Shown: positions 51,332 to 60,026, numbered from the stretch's first letter. The stretch: 64,000 nucleotides of DNA from Bacteroidales bacterium (GCA_017469425.1 JAFUGJ010000015.1:29807-93806); one strand, 5' to 3'. Made by a program: numbers and translations. Notes: generated by a model not told the origin, from the letters alone.

Positions 51332-52349
51332 ACCGATTGTAGTGAGCCTCTTTTCCGGAGGCGGCGGACTCGACCTGGGGTTCAAGCAGGCCGGATATGA
51401 CATTGTATGGGCCATTGACAACAACAAAGACGCCGTGGCTTCATACAAGGCGAATGTCGGTGAGAATATCATCCTTGCAGATATTAACAAAGTCGAAACT
51501 TCGCGGATTCCACCTTGCTCCGTAGTTATCGGAGGGCCTCCGTGCCAGTCTTTCTCCTATGCAGGCAAAAGGAATACCCAAGATGCGAGAGGACAGCTCG
51601 TATGGACATACATCAAGATTATCGATGCACTGAAGCCCAAGGCTTTCCTGTTTGAAAATGTAGTGGGGCTCAAGACAGCCCGCTCGTCCGATGGCGGACT
51701 GATAATCGAGGCATTGATGAAGGCTTTCGAAGAAATAGGCTACACGCTTTCCTGCAAAGAGGTAAACGCAGCCGACTATGGAGTGCCGCAACTTCGCAAA
51801 AGATTGATTATCGTTGGATTGAGAGGGAAAGGGAAGTTTGTATTTCCGGAGGCTACCCATAATGCAGACGGTTCTGGCGGAAAGAAAAAATATGTCTCGG
51901 TAAGCGAAGCCATAGGGAATCTCCCCCCTGCCGGCAGCGACAGCTCGGTTCCCGACCACGAAATGCCGTCGATGAGCGCCCTGGACAAATACATAGTGAG
52001 CCATGTAAAACCCGGAGGGAACTACATGGACATCCCTTCCGATGTGCCATCGGTGAGGATAAGGAGGCTCCAGAGGGATGGAGGACATACCACCTGTTAC
52101 GGAAGGATGCTTCCCGACAAACCTTCTTACACTATCAATACATATTTCAACAGGCCGAATGTAGGCTGCAACATCCACTACGCCGCCGACAGGCTCATCA
52201 CTGCCCGTGAAGCCCTCCGGCTTCAGAGTTTTCCCGATTCCTACATCCCTGTGTCGTCAAGCAAGCAAGGACGCAACCTGATAATCGGGAATGCCGTTCC
52301 TCCCCTGATGGCAAAGCATCTGGCCCTCGAATTGAAAAAATATCTTTGA
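51309..52349 (+). CDS. DNA (cytosine-5) methyltransferase
   Basis: 346 residues. All major C5-methyltransferase motifs are present: VSLFSGGGGLDLGF (I), GGPPCQSFS with catalytic Cys79 (IV), FENVVGL (VI), QLRKRLIIVG (VIII) and IGNAVPP (X). The target-recognition region lies between motifs VIII and IX (about 180-290). It transfers methyl to cytosine in a specific sequence. Overlap with the adenine methyltransferase gene and position before a nuclease-methylase gene indicate a restriction-modification role, not a lone Dcm-type enzyme. Confidence 0.95.
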   Translation: MNGSAQNKPIVVSLFSGGGGLDLGFKQAGYDIVWAIDNNKDAVASYKANVGENIILADINKVETSRIPPCSVVIGGPPCQSFSYAGKRNTQDARGQLVWTYIKIIDALKPKAFLFENVVGLKTARSSDGGLIIEALMKAFEEIGYTLSCKEVNAADYGVPQLRKRLIIVGLRGKGKFVFPEATHNADGSGGKKKYVSVSEAIGNLPPAGSDSSVPDHEMPSMSALDKYIVSHVKPGGNYMDIPSDVPSVRIRRLQRDGGHTTCYGRMLPDKPSYTINTYFNRPNVGCNIHYAADRLITAREALRLQSFPDSYIPVSSSKQGRNLIIGNAVPPLMAKHLALELKKYL

Positions 52350-52382
52350 AATCCGCACTATTTTGAATAACTTGCCAAGGCT

Positions 52383-54947
52383 ATGAAACTTTGGTTGGAT
52401 TATTCGGATGGCGAGGTTTCTTCTTTCCATCCCATTTGCAAAAGATGCCTGGACAATGCCCTATCCATGCTGGGTTTGGAAGAAAAATATACCGTTGCGC
52501 ACCATACCCGTGTCGGAACGATACAGCCCGACTTCGAAATCGTCAATGCCGCCAACGGCAAAACCCTCTGCGTTGTGGAAGTGAAACGCACTCCCGCAGC
52601 GGTGAGCAGCATGCGCTTCCAGATACAGGCACAGTCGTATGTGGTCAACAAAAGCGCCTCCCTCACTGAAAAGCCTTTTTACATCCTGACCAATCTGGAA
52701 GATACCGCCGTTTTCCGGCACGACCCGTCAAGGCCCATGGTATATGAGCAACTTCTCGAGCCCGGCATGCTGCATTGCTGCCGTTTAAACGAGTGCGGGC
52801 AAGAAGAATTCGAGCGGAAACTGAGCGACCTGTTCGTAGGCATCATCAACAAGATTATGTTCGATGATTACTCATACAAAAACGGTTTTACCCGTTTCAT
52901 TGAGTTCTTCAACGACAACAAAGCCGACCCGAAAATGCAGAATTCGGCACTCGCGGCGGAATTCTACGAATACATACGCGGCGCATTATCCAAGGGCAGC
53001 CGTTTCCCCGGAATGCGGAGCATAAGTTCTTGTCATCGCAGCACAAAAGCCGTTTGCATGCAAGGCAGGAAGATAAACTTTAAAGAAATTTTCTCACAAA
53101 GCGAGAACAGTTACTCTGCACTTATTCCCACAGACACCTCCCTGCTCGAAGAAATGTTCAATCTTGGGAAGCAGCATGTCAATGCCGACGCCATCTCGGA
53201 CATTCTCTACCGCACCATGACTGAAGGCCGGGAAAAAGACGGGGAAGTGGGCACAGACCCCGACCTCGCCCAGGTGCTGATGGCGCTCTGCCATTACTAT
53301 TGTCCTGAAATAGGATATGCCGAGTCCATCTGTGACCCGGGAGCAGGAGGAGGAAACCTGCTCGCGGCTGCACCCCTGTTCTATCCGGAATTGCAGCCAC
53401 ACCACCTCAAGGCCAATGATGCCGACACCCGGCTTGCGCATCTGCTGAGCCTCCGTCTGGGCCTGATGTTCCCTGCTACCATCGCCAACGACAACTCTCC
53501 GGAAATAAGCACGAAGAATATCGCGGAACTGGACGGCAGCTACTTTGAGAATGTGCGGCTCATCGTAATGAATCCTCCTTATGTTTCTGCCGTGGACGCG
53601 AAGGAAAGGAAAGCGGAACTCAGCGACAGGATATTTCAACTGAAAGGCTCATGCACAACCAACCGGGGGCAGATGGGCCTGGAAGGGCCTTTCATCGAGC
53701 TGATAACACAGTTTGCCGAGGAGGGAACGGTAATCGGATGCATCATTCCCAAAACCCATCTTACAGCCAGGGGTGAAGCAAGCAAGGCATTCCGTGAATT
53801 CCTTTGCAACGATTTTGGATTAAAACTCGTTTACACTTATCCCGGAGAAGGTTTATTCGAAAGCGTGACCAAAGACACCTGCATAGTTGTAGGCGTGAAA
53901 GGGCAGCAGGGAGGAGATGTGCTGTTCATCTCCGGCAACAATCCTGTCGCCGACAATAACCTGGCCAAGCTGGCCGAAGCCCTGAAAGAAAGCATCCCCT
54001 TCAATACTGTGTGCGAAGCTGACGGAGGGTTTGAGTTATTGAAAAAATCCGGCTCCGATGTCCTGTTCCTTGCTTCTGAAGGGTGGAGAGTCAATGATTA
54101 TTCCGCTGCAGATGCCTCGGCATTTATCCGCGACAACATCGTTTCGCGCCCCGGATTCTGCAAATTGAAAGACATGCACCTCAATATATACAGAGGGAAA
54201 TGCGGCGACAGCGGAGCTTCCGACCTGATGTACATCAGCAGCAACAAAGCTTTTTTCAACTCTGTCTCATCCAGGATTGACGACTGCCTGAAAGCCGGAC
54301 TCAGGAGGGTGAAGAACTGCTCTTTCGACTTGGGGATGGGCGATCAGCTGTTCTTCGACATCCGATGTATGGCTGATGATGAAGTCCTTTATTCCATCTT
54401 GGACGAATACTGCTCCATCGGCAGCAAAAAGGGTAAACAGAAAAGAAAAGTAAAGAGTATCGAGCAGTTGCGGAAGATTCTGGAAAATGAGAGCAGAAAT
54501 GGTGTTCCTTCCAACTCGCTACTGATTCCGCGCGCGCTCCGTATAAATGCTCCCGTGTTCCGCTGCTCCAAAGAGACATTCCCTTCCACGAATGTAATTG
54601 TACTGGAAATGCCCTCTGAAGAGGATTCCTACATCTTGGGCTCATGGATGTCGTCCGTGTTCTATCAAATTAATTGTGAGATGGAATCCAAGAATCAGGA
54701 CGGCATGAGGAAGATGGAAATCGCGGACCTGAACGAGACTTATATTCCCGACATTTCACTGCTTAGTCCGGAGCAAAGAAAACGCATCCTTGACACAGCT
54801 GTCGAGCCTTTCCTGAATCTGACGAATCCACAGTCGAGAAAATGCGATTTGGTATGGGCAGGCATCCTTTCTGACAAGAATCCCGAAGAATTCCTCAATG
54901 AAGCAAGGACCATCCTCGGAGTAATAGCATCTGCCCGCAATTCCTGA
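52383..54947 (+). CDS. Fused PD-(D/E)XK nuclease and N6-adenine methyltransferase
   Basis: 854 residues. The first ~180 residues resemble the HSDR-N/PD-(D/E)XK nuclease fold, with Asp50 in IQPDFEI and Glu66/Lys68 in VVEVKRT as the probable catalytic set. From about 255 to 560 comes an N6-methyltransferase (motif I DPGAGGGNLL from Asp318, motif IV NPPYV at 397-401). The C-terminal ~290 residues look like a target-recognition domain. The order nuclease-methylase-specificity matches type IIG enzymes such as those of the Eco57I/MmeI group. It follows the C5 methyltransferase by 33 bases. The exact recognition site is unknown. Confidence 0.85.
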   Translation: MKLWLDYSDGEVSSFHPICKRCLDNALSMLGLEEKYTVAHHTRVGTIQPDFEIVNAANGKTLCVVEVKRTPAAVSSMRFQIQAQSYVVNKSASLTEKPFYILTNLEDTAVFRHDPSRPMVYEQLLEPGMLHCCRLNECGQEEFERKLSDLFVGIINKIMFDDYSYKNGFTRFIEFFNDNKADPKMQNSALAAEFYEYIRGALSKGSRFPGMRSISSCHRSTKAVCMQGRKINFKEIFSQSENSYSALIPTDTSLLEEMFNLGKQHVNADAISDILYRTMTEGREKDGEVGTDPDLAQVLMALCHYYCPEIGYAESICDPGAGGGNLLAAAPLFYPELQPHHLKANDADTRLAHLLSLRLGLMFPATIANDNSPEISTKNIAELDGSYFENVRLIVMNPPYVSAVDAKERKAELSDRIFQLKGSCTTNRGQMGLEGPFIELITQFAEEGTVIGCIIPKTHLTARGEASKAFREFLCNDFGLKLVYTYPGEGLFESVTKDTCIVVGVKGQQGGDVLFISGNNPVADNNLAKLAEALKESIPFNTVCEADGGFELLKKSGSDVLFLASEGWRVNDYSAADASAFIRDNIVSRPGFCKLKDMHLNIYRGKCGDSGASDLMYISSNKAFFNSVSSRIDDCLKAGLRRVKNCSFDLGMGDQLFFDIRCMADDEVLYSILDEYCSIGSKKGKQKRKVKSIEQLRKILENESRNGVPSNSLLIPRALRINAPVFRCSKETFPSTNVIVLEMPSEEDSYILGSWMSSVFYQINCEMESKNQDGMRKMEIADLNETYIPDISLLSPEQRKRILDTAVEPFLNLTNPQSRKCDLVWAGILSDKNPEEFLNEARTILGVIASARNS

Positions 54948-54964
54948 CCCGAAACGGAAAGGCA

Positions 54965-55981
54965 TCAGCCTAAGTCGCACTCCATTTCGATGAGCCAGCC
55001 GGGGCGGCAGACGGGGGCATGAAGGAGTATGTGCGGAGTGTCCGGGAAGCGCTGCTCCATATAGGCGGACACGGCTTCATAATCGGACGGATTGCGAAGA
55101 TACACAAGAAAATACGGCACTCTTTCCAGCACTTCGGGATCGCTCCCCTCGGCACCTGCCTCACGAAGAAGGGCAGCGATGTTTTCCAGCAGGCGGTCTG
55201 TCTGCTTCAGCACATCGCCCTCGTGAAGGATTTGGCCGCGGTGGTCGATACTCGCCGTGCCACTGATGAAGATATGACCGTCGGAAAGTTTCACCCCCCT
55301 TTCGAATGCCACGCCGTAATCGTGGGTAGGGCTAAGGTGCGACAGTGCCTTTAGATAAGTTTTATCGGATTCGTGCAGAGCGGGATATGTCAGAAAATCA
55401 ATGGCAACCAAAGCCGACGGGGCGCAGGTGGCACCTCCTATGCCGGTGCTTGCAATGTAATGCGTGTGGAAACTAAGGCCTTCTTCGTCGAAAACATCGT
55501 TGCGGGCCTTCACAAGACCTGCATAGTTCGAGTCAATATCGCGAACATAAATCCATGTGCGCACGCAGTGCGTAGCAAGGTTCAGCCCGAGCGGACGGAG
55601 CATTTGAAGATACCTGTCGAAAAGAAGCCTCGCCTGCTCGTAAGACGACTTGCCTGCCGCATCTTCCTCACTCAATCTAAGACTGTGGAAAAGAATGTCC
55701 TGCCTTTCATCCGAGGCAATGGCAAGCGCTGAAATCATCGAACCGTCAAGCGGCGGCTGCTCCACTATCGAAACCGCCACATCCGCCAGACGCTCCCGCA
55801 GGGCAGCCCTTAACTGCGCCTCTTGATTCTTCGCATCGCTGAGGAAGAAACGCACGAAACCAAGGCTTCCACCCTGATTCCGGGCATTTTCCGCAAAATC
55901 CGCTATCTGCTTCAAAACACACTCCAGCGCCCCGGCAAAGCCAGCGCAACCCTCCGGTCTGATTATCCTGTACTCTTTCAC
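54965..55981 (-). CDS. Rid (YjgF) fold protein, chorismatase-like
   Basis: 338 residues from the GTG at 55981 (VKEYRIIRPEG); a more distal GTG at 56023 is possible but lies upstream of the promoter box. Two Rid-like halves are visible. The motifs HTHYIASTGIGG, LSPTHDYGVAFERG and IFISGTASIDHRGQILHEGDVLKQT resemble the FkbO/Hyg5 chorismatases, which hydrolyse chorismate to pyruvate plus a dihydroxy- or hydroxybenzoate. Here it could supply an aromatic precursor or be another Rid-family deaminase. It is the last gene of the Rnf/Nfn block and is convergent with the restriction-modification module. Confidence 0.7.
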   Translation of the reverse strand: MKEYRIIRPEGCAGFAGALECVLKQIADFAENARNQGGSLGFVRFFLSDAKNQEAQLRAALRERLADVAVSIVEQPPLDGSMISALAIASDERQDILFHSLRLSEEDAAGKSSYEQARLLFDRYLQMLRPLGLNLATHCVRTWIYVRDIDSNYAGLVKARNDVFDEEGLSFHTHYIASTGIGGATCAPSALVAIDFLTYPALHESDKTYLKALSHLSPTHDYGVAFERGVKLSDGHIFISGTASIDHRGQILHEGDVLKQTDRLLENIAALLREAGAEGSDPEVLERVPYFLVYLRNPSDYEAVSAYMEQRFPDTPHILLHAPVCRPGWLIEMECDLG

Positions 55982-55985
55982 ACTG

Positions 55986-55993
55986 CAAAGATA
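55986..55993 (-). promoter_or_regulatory. -7 promoter box of the chorismatase-like gene
   Basis: On the minus strand TATCTTTG ends four bases before the GTG at 55981. It supports a GTG start and a leaderless message. Confidence 0.6.
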
Positions 55994-56098
55994 TAAAAAA
56001 ACATGCTGCCTGAGAATAGCCACTTATTATTATGCAGCAGTCAACTTCTTGATATGCAACGCTTTACTGGAAATCAAAGATTTAAGTGCTGCAGCAAA

Positions 56099-57478
56099 TT
56101 ACTTGCTATGCAGGTAAGCATCGATTGCAGCGGCAGCTTTGCGGCCTGCACCCATGGCGAGTATGACGGTGGCGGCTCCGGTGACGGCATCGCCTCCGGC
56201 AAAGACTCCGGCCCTGGTGGTAGCGCCCGCTTCGTCAGCAACAAGCCCTCCCCTGCGGGTGGTTTCGAGCCCCGGGGTTGTCTTTGCAATCAGGGGATTT
56301 GGCGAAGTGCCGAGGGCCATGATAACAGTATCGGTAGGTATCTCGTATTCCGAGCCGGGGATTTCCACAGGACGGCGGCGCCCGCTTTCGTCGGGTTCGC
56401 CGAGTTCCATGCGTATGCATTTGATGGCGCGCACCCATCCGCGTTCATCGCCGAGGATTTCCACGGGGTTGGTGAGCATGCGGAAGTCGATGCCTTCTTC
56501 CTTGGCATGATGCACTTCTTCCTTTCGGGCAGGAAGTTCGGCCTCGGTACGGCGATACACTATCGTTGTGTCGGCGCCGAGACGAAGCGCGGTACGGGCG
56601 GCATCCATAGCGACATTTCCGCCTCCAACCACGCATACTTTGGCTCCGGTGTGAATGGGAGTGCGGTAGTCGTCGCGGAAAGCTTTCATGAGGTTGTTGC
56701 GGGTAAGGAATTCGTTGGCCGAGAAAACACCGTTAAGGTTCTCGCCGGGAATACCCATGAACTTGGGAAGGCCCGCTCCGGTGCCCACGAACACGGCCTC
56801 GAAGCCTTCTTCGTCCAACAGGCGGTCGATGGTGACGGTGCGCCCCACGATGACATCGGTTTCTATCTTAACCCCGAGGGCACGGACTTCGTCGATTTCG
56901 TGCCTGAGAACCTTTTCCTTGGGAAGGCGGAATTCTGGAATGCCGTATTCGAGCACTCCCCCCGCCTTGTGAAGGGCCTCGAAGATGGTGACACCGTAGC
57001 CGAGTTTGGCGAGGTCGCTGGCACAGGCAAGCCCCGCAGGGCCGCTTCCTATCACGGCAACCTTATGGCCGTTGGATGCGGCTACCGAGGTCGATGCGGT
57101 TCCAAGGCTTGCATCCGCCACGAAACGCTCAAGTTTGCCTATGGCAACGGGCTCGCCCTTCACGCCAAGAATGCACGAGCCTTCGCACTGGGTTTCCTGG
57201 GGGCAGACGCGTCCGCAGACGGCAGGAAGGGATGAATCTTCCGCAATCTTCGCCGCCGCACCCTTGATGTCGCCTTCCGCGACCAGGGCTATGAAATCCG
57301 GAATCTTGATGGAAACCGGGCAGGCAGCCACGCAGCGGGGATTCTTGCAATGCAGGCAGCGGGAAGCCTCAAGCCTGGCTTCATCCAGGTCGTAGCCATA
57401 GCAAACTTCTTCGAAATTATGTGCACGGACCTTCGGGTCCTGTTCACGCACGGGAACACGCGGGATTCTATTTGCCAT
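56099..57478 (-). CDS. nfnB: NfnB: ferredoxin-NADP reductase, GltD-like subunit
   Basis: 459 residues from ATG 57478 (MANRIPRVPVREQDP). The N-terminal [4Fe-4S] region has CLHCKNPRCVAACP and CGRVCPQETQCEGSC. The FAD motif is VIGSGPAGLACASDLAK and the NADPH motif VGGGNVAMDAARTAL. With the NfnA subunit just upstream it forms the electron-bifurcating NADH-dependent ferredoxin:NADP+ oxidoreductase, balancing redox with the Rnf complex encoded nearby. Glutamate synthase small subunit is the alternative name; the paired NfnA gene (11-base overlap) makes Nfn far more likely. Confidence 0.9.
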   Translation of the reverse strand: MANRIPRVPVREQDPKVRAHNFEEVCYGYDLDEARLEASRCLHCKNPRCVAACPVSIKIPDFIALVAEGDIKGAAAKIAEDSSLPAVCGRVCPQETQCEGSCILGVKGEPVAIGKLERFVADASLGTASTSVAASNGHKVAVIGSGPAGLACASDLAKLGYGVTIFEALHKAGGVLEYGIPEFRLPKEKVLRHEIDEVRALGVKIETDVIVGRTVTIDRLLDEEGFEAVFVGTGAGLPKFMGIPGENLNGVFSANEFLTRNNLMKAFRDDYRTPIHTGAKVCVVGGGNVAMDAARTALRLGADTTIVYRRTEAELPARKEEVHHAKEEGIDFRMLTNPVEILGDERGWVRAIKCIRMELGEPDESGRRRPVEIPGSEYEIPTDTVIMALGTSPNPLIAKTTPGLETTRRGGLVADEAGATTRAGVFAGGDAVTGAATVILAMGAGRKAAAAIDAYLHSK

Positions 57479-58304
57479 TTGCAAGGCCCTCCTCGGCCTT
57501 ATATTGGGTAAGACGGCGCATCGCCTCGTCGAAATCTACAAGATAGCCATCGAATTCAGGCCCGTCCACGCAGGCGAACTTGGTCTGCCCTCCGACGGAA
57601 AGGCGGCATGCTCCGCACATTCCGGTGCCGTCCACCATCAGGGTGTTCATGCTGACCATCACGGGAATTCCAAGTTTCTTGCAGGTAAGTGCAGAGAACT
57701 TCATCATTATCATGGGGCCGATGGCGACAGCATTAGTGTAATGCTTTCCTTCGGCCACAAGCGCCTCCAGACGGGCGGTTCCCACACCCTTGAAGCCGTA
57801 GGAGCCGTCGTCGGTACACATGTACAGATTGTCGCAGACGCTCCTGAACTCGTCTTCGTAAATGAGAAGGTCCCTGGTGCGGGCGCCGATTATCACATCC
57901 ACAGAAGCGCCGTGCTCATGCAGCCACTTGGCCTGCGGATACACGGGGGCGGTACCAAGCCCTCCCGCGATGAAGACATAATGCCTTCCGGCAAGTTCGG
58001 CGTCGCTCAGGTCCACAAAATCGGAAGCGTTGCCAAGAGGCCCTACGACATCGGCAAAGGAGTCGCCTTCGGAAAAATCGTCCACCATGCTGCGGGTGGA
58101 TGCCCCTATGGGCTGGATAACGATGGTAACAGTTCCGGCTTCACGGTCGTAATCGCTGATAGTAAGCGGAATACGCTCGCCAGGCTCATCAGCGCGGACA
58201 ATCAGGAACTGGCCCGGAAGCGCGGAAGCCGCCACGCGCGGAGCCTCCACCACCATCTTGCAGATGGTCGGGTTCAGCATTTGTTTGCGAAGAATCTTGT
58301 ACAT
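57468..58304 (-). CDS. nfnA: NfnA: ferredoxin-NADP reductase, FAD/[2Fe-2S] subunit
   Basis: 278 residues. It has an FAD-binding region (ERIPLTISDYDREAG), an NAD-binding motif (FIAGGLGTAPVYPQAKWL) and a C-terminal [2Fe-2S] site (GMCGACRLSVGGQTKFACVDGPEFDG), the layout of PyrK/HydG-like and SudB/NfnA subunits. It docks to NfnB and takes electrons from NADH. A hairpin (58316-58353) lies immediately upstream. The alternative, dihydroorotate dehydrogenase electron-transfer subunit, is ruled out by the absence of a pyrD neighbour and presence of NfnB. Confidence 0.9.
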   Translation of the reverse strand: MYKILRKQMLNPTICKMVVEAPRVAASALPGQFLIVRADEPGERIPLTISDYDREAGTVTIVIQPIGASTRSMVDDFSEGDSFADVVGPLGNASDFVDLSDAELAGRHYVFIAGGLGTAPVYPQAKWLHEHGASVDVIIGARTRDLLIYEDEFRSVCDNLYMCTDDGSYGFKGVGTARLEALVAEGKHYTNAVAIGPMIMMKFSALTCKKLGIPVMVSMNTLMVDGTGMCGACRLSVGGQTKFACVDGPEFDGYLVDFDEAMRRLTQYKAEEGLANGK

Positions 58305-58315
58305 CTCAAATTGGA

Positions 58316-58353
58316 ATGCTCCCGGTGTCCGAGAACATGAACATCGGGAGCAT
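58316..58353. terminator. Hairpin between the small barrel gene and nfnA
   Basis: ATGCTCCCG (58316-58324) and CGGGAGCAT (58345-58353) form a perfect 9-bp stem around a 20-base loop. No clean U-tract is present, so it may be a weak terminator after the barrel gene or a processing site at the start of nfnAB. Confidence 0.45.
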
Positions 58354-58371
58354 GTACATGGTTAATGTCAA

Positions 58372-58800
58372 TTAAAAGAGGTAGCGAACACCAAGCCCCA
58401 CGCTCTGCCAGCCGAAACCGGTGCCGGGAACGAGAGTGAAGACAGGCCTCCAGTCGAGGGAAATCTGAAGGGGAATCTCATCGAAGAGATACTCCAGACC
58501 GAGCTGTCCGCCAACGCCGAGAACGAAGTCGTCATCGCCGCCTGCCCAAATCTGTGCGGAAGGGCCGGCATAGAATCCGAAAGGACCTACGGGTGCAATC
58601 TGGAAGTCGTATGCTGCACCGATGCTGACGGATTTGTATCCCCATCCTGCATCAACTTCGAGGAAGTTGTCGGCGCTGAGGGTATGCTGGTAGGAAACCT
58701 CTCCGCCATAGCCGAGACGGACACCGAGTGAACGGGACTGGGCATTTGCAACAAATGCGACAGCGAGCAATGAAACTGCGATAGCGATAATCTTTTTCAT
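58372..58800 (-). CDS. Small outer-membrane beta-barrel protein
   Basis: 142 residues from ATG 58800. A signal peptide (MKKIIAIAVSLLAVAFVANAQ) precedes about eight amphipathic strands (LGVRLGYGGEVSYQHTL, FLEVDAGWGYKSVSIGAAYDFQI, LGVGGQLGLEYLF) and a terminal GVRYLF. This is the OmpW/OmpX-size barrel class; function and ligand are unknown. It sits between the Rnf and Nfn genes, so it may simply be cotranscribed. A longer frame beginning inside rnfA is a shadow. Confidence 0.8.
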   Translation of the reverse strand: MKKIIAIAVSLLAVAFVANAQSRSLGVRLGYGGEVSYQHTLSADNFLEVDAGWGYKSVSIGAAYDFQIAPVGPFGFYAGPSAQIWAGGDDDFVLGVGGQLGLEYLFDEIPLQISLDWRPVFTLVPGTGFGWQSVGLGVRYLF

Positions 58801-58829
58801 AAAAACAAGGTTTAAGTTATACAATAATA

Positions 58830-59429
58830 TTAAACTATTCCGGAGAATCCGAGGAAGGCGAGGGCCATGATGCCGACGGTAATGACGGCGATGGGCAGGC
58901 CCTTGAATGCCTTGGGCACCTCGTTGAGGGCAAGATGCTCGCGTATGCCTGCGAAGAGCACCATTGCAAGGCCGTAACCGAGCGAGGTGGCGAAGGCATA
59001 GACGGTGGCCTCTCCGAGATTCAGCAGGTGCGAAGCCCCTCCGAAGGTAAATTCCTTGGTTACCACGGTAATGGCGACTCCGAGCACGGCGCAGTTGGTG
59101 GTGATGAGCGGAAGGAAGATTCCCAGTGCCTGATAGAGCGAGGGAGAAACTTTCTTGAGCACGATTTCCACCATCTGGACCAGGGCGGCAATCACGAGAA
59201 TGAACGCAATAGTCTGCAGGAATGTGAGCCCGAAGGGTTCGAGAAGGTACTGGTTGATAAGGTATGTCACCACCGTGGCGAGGGTAATCACGAAGCAAAC
59301 GGCCATGCTCATGCCCGAAGCCGTGGAGAGTTTGTTGGAGACTCCCAGGAAGGGGCAGATGCCCAGGAACTGGGCCAGGACGATATTATTTACGAATATC
59401 GCGGAAATGATTATAAGAAAATATTCCAT
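58830..59429 (-). CDS. rnfA: Rnf complex subunit A
   Basis: 199 residues with six membrane helices. The family sequence IIISAIFVNNIVLAQFLGICPFLGVS and the conserved TTNCAVLG, plus EATVYAFATSLGYGLAMVLFAGIREHL, identify RnfA/NqrE. With RnfE it forms the membrane core that passes electrons and moves Na+ or H+ in ferredoxin:NAD oxidoreductase. It is the last rnf gene in the order B-C-D-G-E-A. Confidence 0.96.
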   Translation of the reverse strand: MEYFLIIISAIFVNNIVLAQFLGICPFLGVSNKLSTASGMSMAVCFVITLATVVTYLINQYLLEPFGLTFLQTIAFILVIAALVQMVEIVLKKVSPSLYQALGIFLPLITTNCAVLGVAITVVTKEFTFGGASHLLNLGEATVYAFATSLGYGLAMVLFAGIREHLALNEVPKAFKGLPIAVITVGIMALAFLGFSGIV

Positions 59430-59441
59430 GCTGCGTCCTCC

Positions 59442-60026
59442 TTACTTTTTGGCGATTTTGTTGAACAGGACCATCAGGTAGCCCAGCACGAGGAAGGCAC
59501 CCGGAGCCATTACGAAGGCAAGGATGCCGTCGCCGCTGATGAACTTCCAGCCGAAGATGGCGCCGCTGCCGAGAATCTCGCGGACAATTCCAATGACGGT
59601 GAGCGAAGCGGTGAAGCCGAGCCCTATGCCTATGCCGTCGAGCGCGGAATCGAGCACCCCGTTCTTGTTGGCAAACGCCTCGGCGCGTCCGAGGATGATG
59701 CAGTTTACCACAATCAGCGGTATGAACAGGCCGAGGGTCTTGTAGACCTCCGGCATATATGCCTGCATCACCAGCTGCACCACGGTGACGAAGGTGGCAA
59801 TCACCACGATGTAAACGGGGATGTGCACCTTGTCCGGCACGACGGGAGCGATAAGCGAAATCACGATGTTGCTGAGGATGAGCACGAACATGGTGGCAAG
59901 CCCCATCTCAAGGCCGTTGATGGCGGAGGTGGTGGTGGCCAGCGTAGGGCACATACCCAGCACCAGCACGAAGGTAGGGTTCTCCTTGAGAATACCCTTG
60001 GTGATTATTGAAAGTTTGTTGCCCAT
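59442..60026 (-). CDS. rnfE: Rnf complex subunit E
   Basis: 194 residues with six membrane helices. It matches RnfE/NqrD: NPTFVLVLGMCPTLATTTSAINGLEMG and LIVVNCIILGRAEAFANKN. RnfE and RnfA are inverted-topology paralogues that coordinate the buried iron site of the pump. The next gene rnfA begins 12 bases downstream, and rnfG ends 3 bases upstream. Confidence 0.96.
   Translation of the reverse strand: MGNKLSIITKGILKENPTFVLVLGMCPTLATTTSAINGLEMGLATMFVLILSNIVISLIAPVVPDKVHIPVYIVVIATFVTVVQLVMQAYMPEVYKTLGLFIPLIVVNCIILGRAEAFANKNGVLDSALDGIGIGLGFTASLTVIGIVREILGSGAIFGWKFISGDGILAFVMAPGAFLVLGYLMVLFNKIAKK

Noticed and set aside
49899-54964. A possible mobile element around the restriction-modification genes.
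   Set aside because: I saw no transposase, integrase, tRNA target site or terminal repeats next to the module.
56003-57235. A 410-codon open frame on the plus strand opposite nfnB.
   Set aside because: nfnB has intact cofactor motifs on the other strand; this frame is a shadow.
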